DNA from: Oscillospiraceae bacterium
Lineage (GTDB): Bacteria; Bacillota; Clostridia; Oscillospirales; Oscillospiraceae
Assembly (NCBI GenBank): GCA_017538775.1
Contig: JAFYIF010000104.1
Coordinates: 1 to 5,220, forward strand
Direction of reading: 5' to 3'
Length of the DNA stretch: 5,220 nt
In this document: piece by piece, positions 4,882 through 5,220 of the stretch
How positions within the stretch are numbered: position 1 is the stretch's first letter
Layout: every line of letters starts with the position of its first letter
The notes under the pieces: model-generated
The model's input: the letters and a program-made list of their open reading frames with translations, nothing else
What the model was told of the DNA's origin: nothing
The model's database searches: none
Position numbers and translations under genes: made by a program

Positions 4882-5220
4882 ATGGGCTTTGTCCCCCAAA
4901 TCACCTGCCGCCATTGCGGCAAAAAATACTCCGCACTGCACAGCCGCTGCCCCAGCTGCGGCACGCGGCACGTCAAGCAGACCTCCCGCACGACGGCCAC
5001 CACCGCCAGCGTCCGCTCCGGAACGGCGGCCGCCGCCCGCGCCGATACCAACGCCCGGTGGCAGTTCATCTTTGGCTGCATCCTGATCGTCGCCGTCCTG
5101 GTGGCCGTCATCGTCCTGATCACCGCCAGCCTCGGCCCCAAGACCACGCCGGAGCCCGCCGTCACGCCCCCGCCCCCGCTGGAGGTCACGCCGACGCCCA
5201 CCCCGACGCCGACGCCCACC
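4882..5220 (+). CDS. Zinc-ribbon, single transmembrane, Pro/Thr-rich protein, N-terminal part, runs off window
   Basis: The frame is open from ATG 4882 to the window end (113 codons, no stop). The start has the RBS AAAGGTGG (4867-4874) with a 7-nt spacer and a promoter upstream. Residues 9-26 form a short zinc ribbon, CRHC-x10-CPSC (C9, C12, C23, C26). A Thr/Ser/Ala/Arg-rich linker follows (about 31-59), then a single hydrophobic helix (about 61-84, QFIFGCILIVAVLVAVIVLI), then GPKTTPEPAVTPPPP and alternating Thr-Pro. The zinc ribbon should be cytoplasmic and the Thr-Pro stretch outside, as a stalk through the cell wall to whatever domain follows. There is no signal peptide, so the helix would be a signal anchor. 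Clostridial proteins of this plan often end in SH3-like, LysM or other extracellular domains, but the end is not visible here and no function can be named. Confidence 0.85.
   Translation, partial: MGFVPQITCRHCGKKYSALHSRCPSCGTRHVKQTSRTTATTASVRSGTAAAARADTNARWQFIFGCILIVAVLVAVIVLITASLGPKTTPEPAVTPPPPLEVTPTPTPTPTPT
5188..5220 (+). repeat. Direct repeat coding for Thr-Pro units
   Basis: The 15-mer ACGCCGACGCCCACC occurs twice, at 5188-5202 and 5206-5220, separated by CCG. It encodes (Thr-Pro)n in the extracellular stalk of the gene above and may continue past the window. Such repeats change length easily by slippage. Confidence 0.8.

Noticed and set aside
4627..4971. N-terminal extension of noc to 387 codons
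   Set aside because: No RBS precedes the upstream ATGs, the added sequence matches nothing in the family and overlaps the promoter of the divergent gene. The ATG at 4626 has a G-rich RBS and gives a normal length.
4467..5219. Minus-strand frame beginning with a Gly-Val repeat
   Set aside because: The Gly-Val repeat is the reverse strand of the Thr-Pro coding repeat, and the rest overlaps the noc promoter region and the noc 5' end out of frame.
1..5220. tRNA, rRNA, CRISPR arrays, insertion sequences or attachment sites
   Set aside because: No cloverleaf, spaced repeats, transposase motifs or terminal inverted repeats were seen. The window is almost fully occupied by the genes described.

Overview
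The window is GC-rich bacterial DNA with strong AGGAGG-type ribosome binding sites, sigma-70/SigA-type promoters, a Noc-type ParB protein and a clostridial-style NifS/NifU pair. This best fits a high-GC member of the Clostridia, perhaps Oscillospirales. The lineage is an inference from gene content and style, not from a search.

Layout. Bases 1-3243 are one minus-strand operon, in transcription order: nifS (cysteine desulfurase), nifU/iscU (Fe-S scaffold), an unlisted 30-codon small ORF, metY (O-acetylhomoserine sulfhydrylase) and the start of cysK (cysteine synthase, running off the left edge). Gaps between genes are 12-22 nt. Bases 3244-3388 are a compact divergent promoter region. It holds a TTGACA-17-TATAGT promoter for the operon, a 31-bp dyad that spans that promoter exactly, an A7 tract, and a TTGTGC-17-TATAAT promoter for the plus-strand Rrf2 regulator at 3389-3790. 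The regulator meets noc (minus strand, 3808-4626) tail to tail with 17 bp between them. A 255-bp gap with a plus-strand promoter then leads to a zinc-ribbon/single-TM/Pro-Thr-rich protein that runs off the right edge.

How it works together. The operon both makes cysteine and homocysteine from sulfide (metY, cysK) and takes sulfur out of cysteine for Fe-S clusters (nifS, nifU). The three-cysteine Rrf2 protein is the obvious candidate to sense Fe-S or cysteine status and to repress through the dyad.

The most interesting observation is a second, post-transcriptional layer. Codons 18-23 of the 30-codon ORF (Met-Cys-Thr-Ala-Phe-Cys) form the 5' arm of a hairpin whose 3' arm is the metY Shine-Dalgarno sequence and the first two bases of its start codon. 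The two cysteine codons sit inside that arm, in the outer and inner helices. This is the architecture of an ermC-like translational attenuator, here apparently responding to cysteine (charged Cys-tRNA). It was read by eye from one sequence and has not been tested by folding or comparison.
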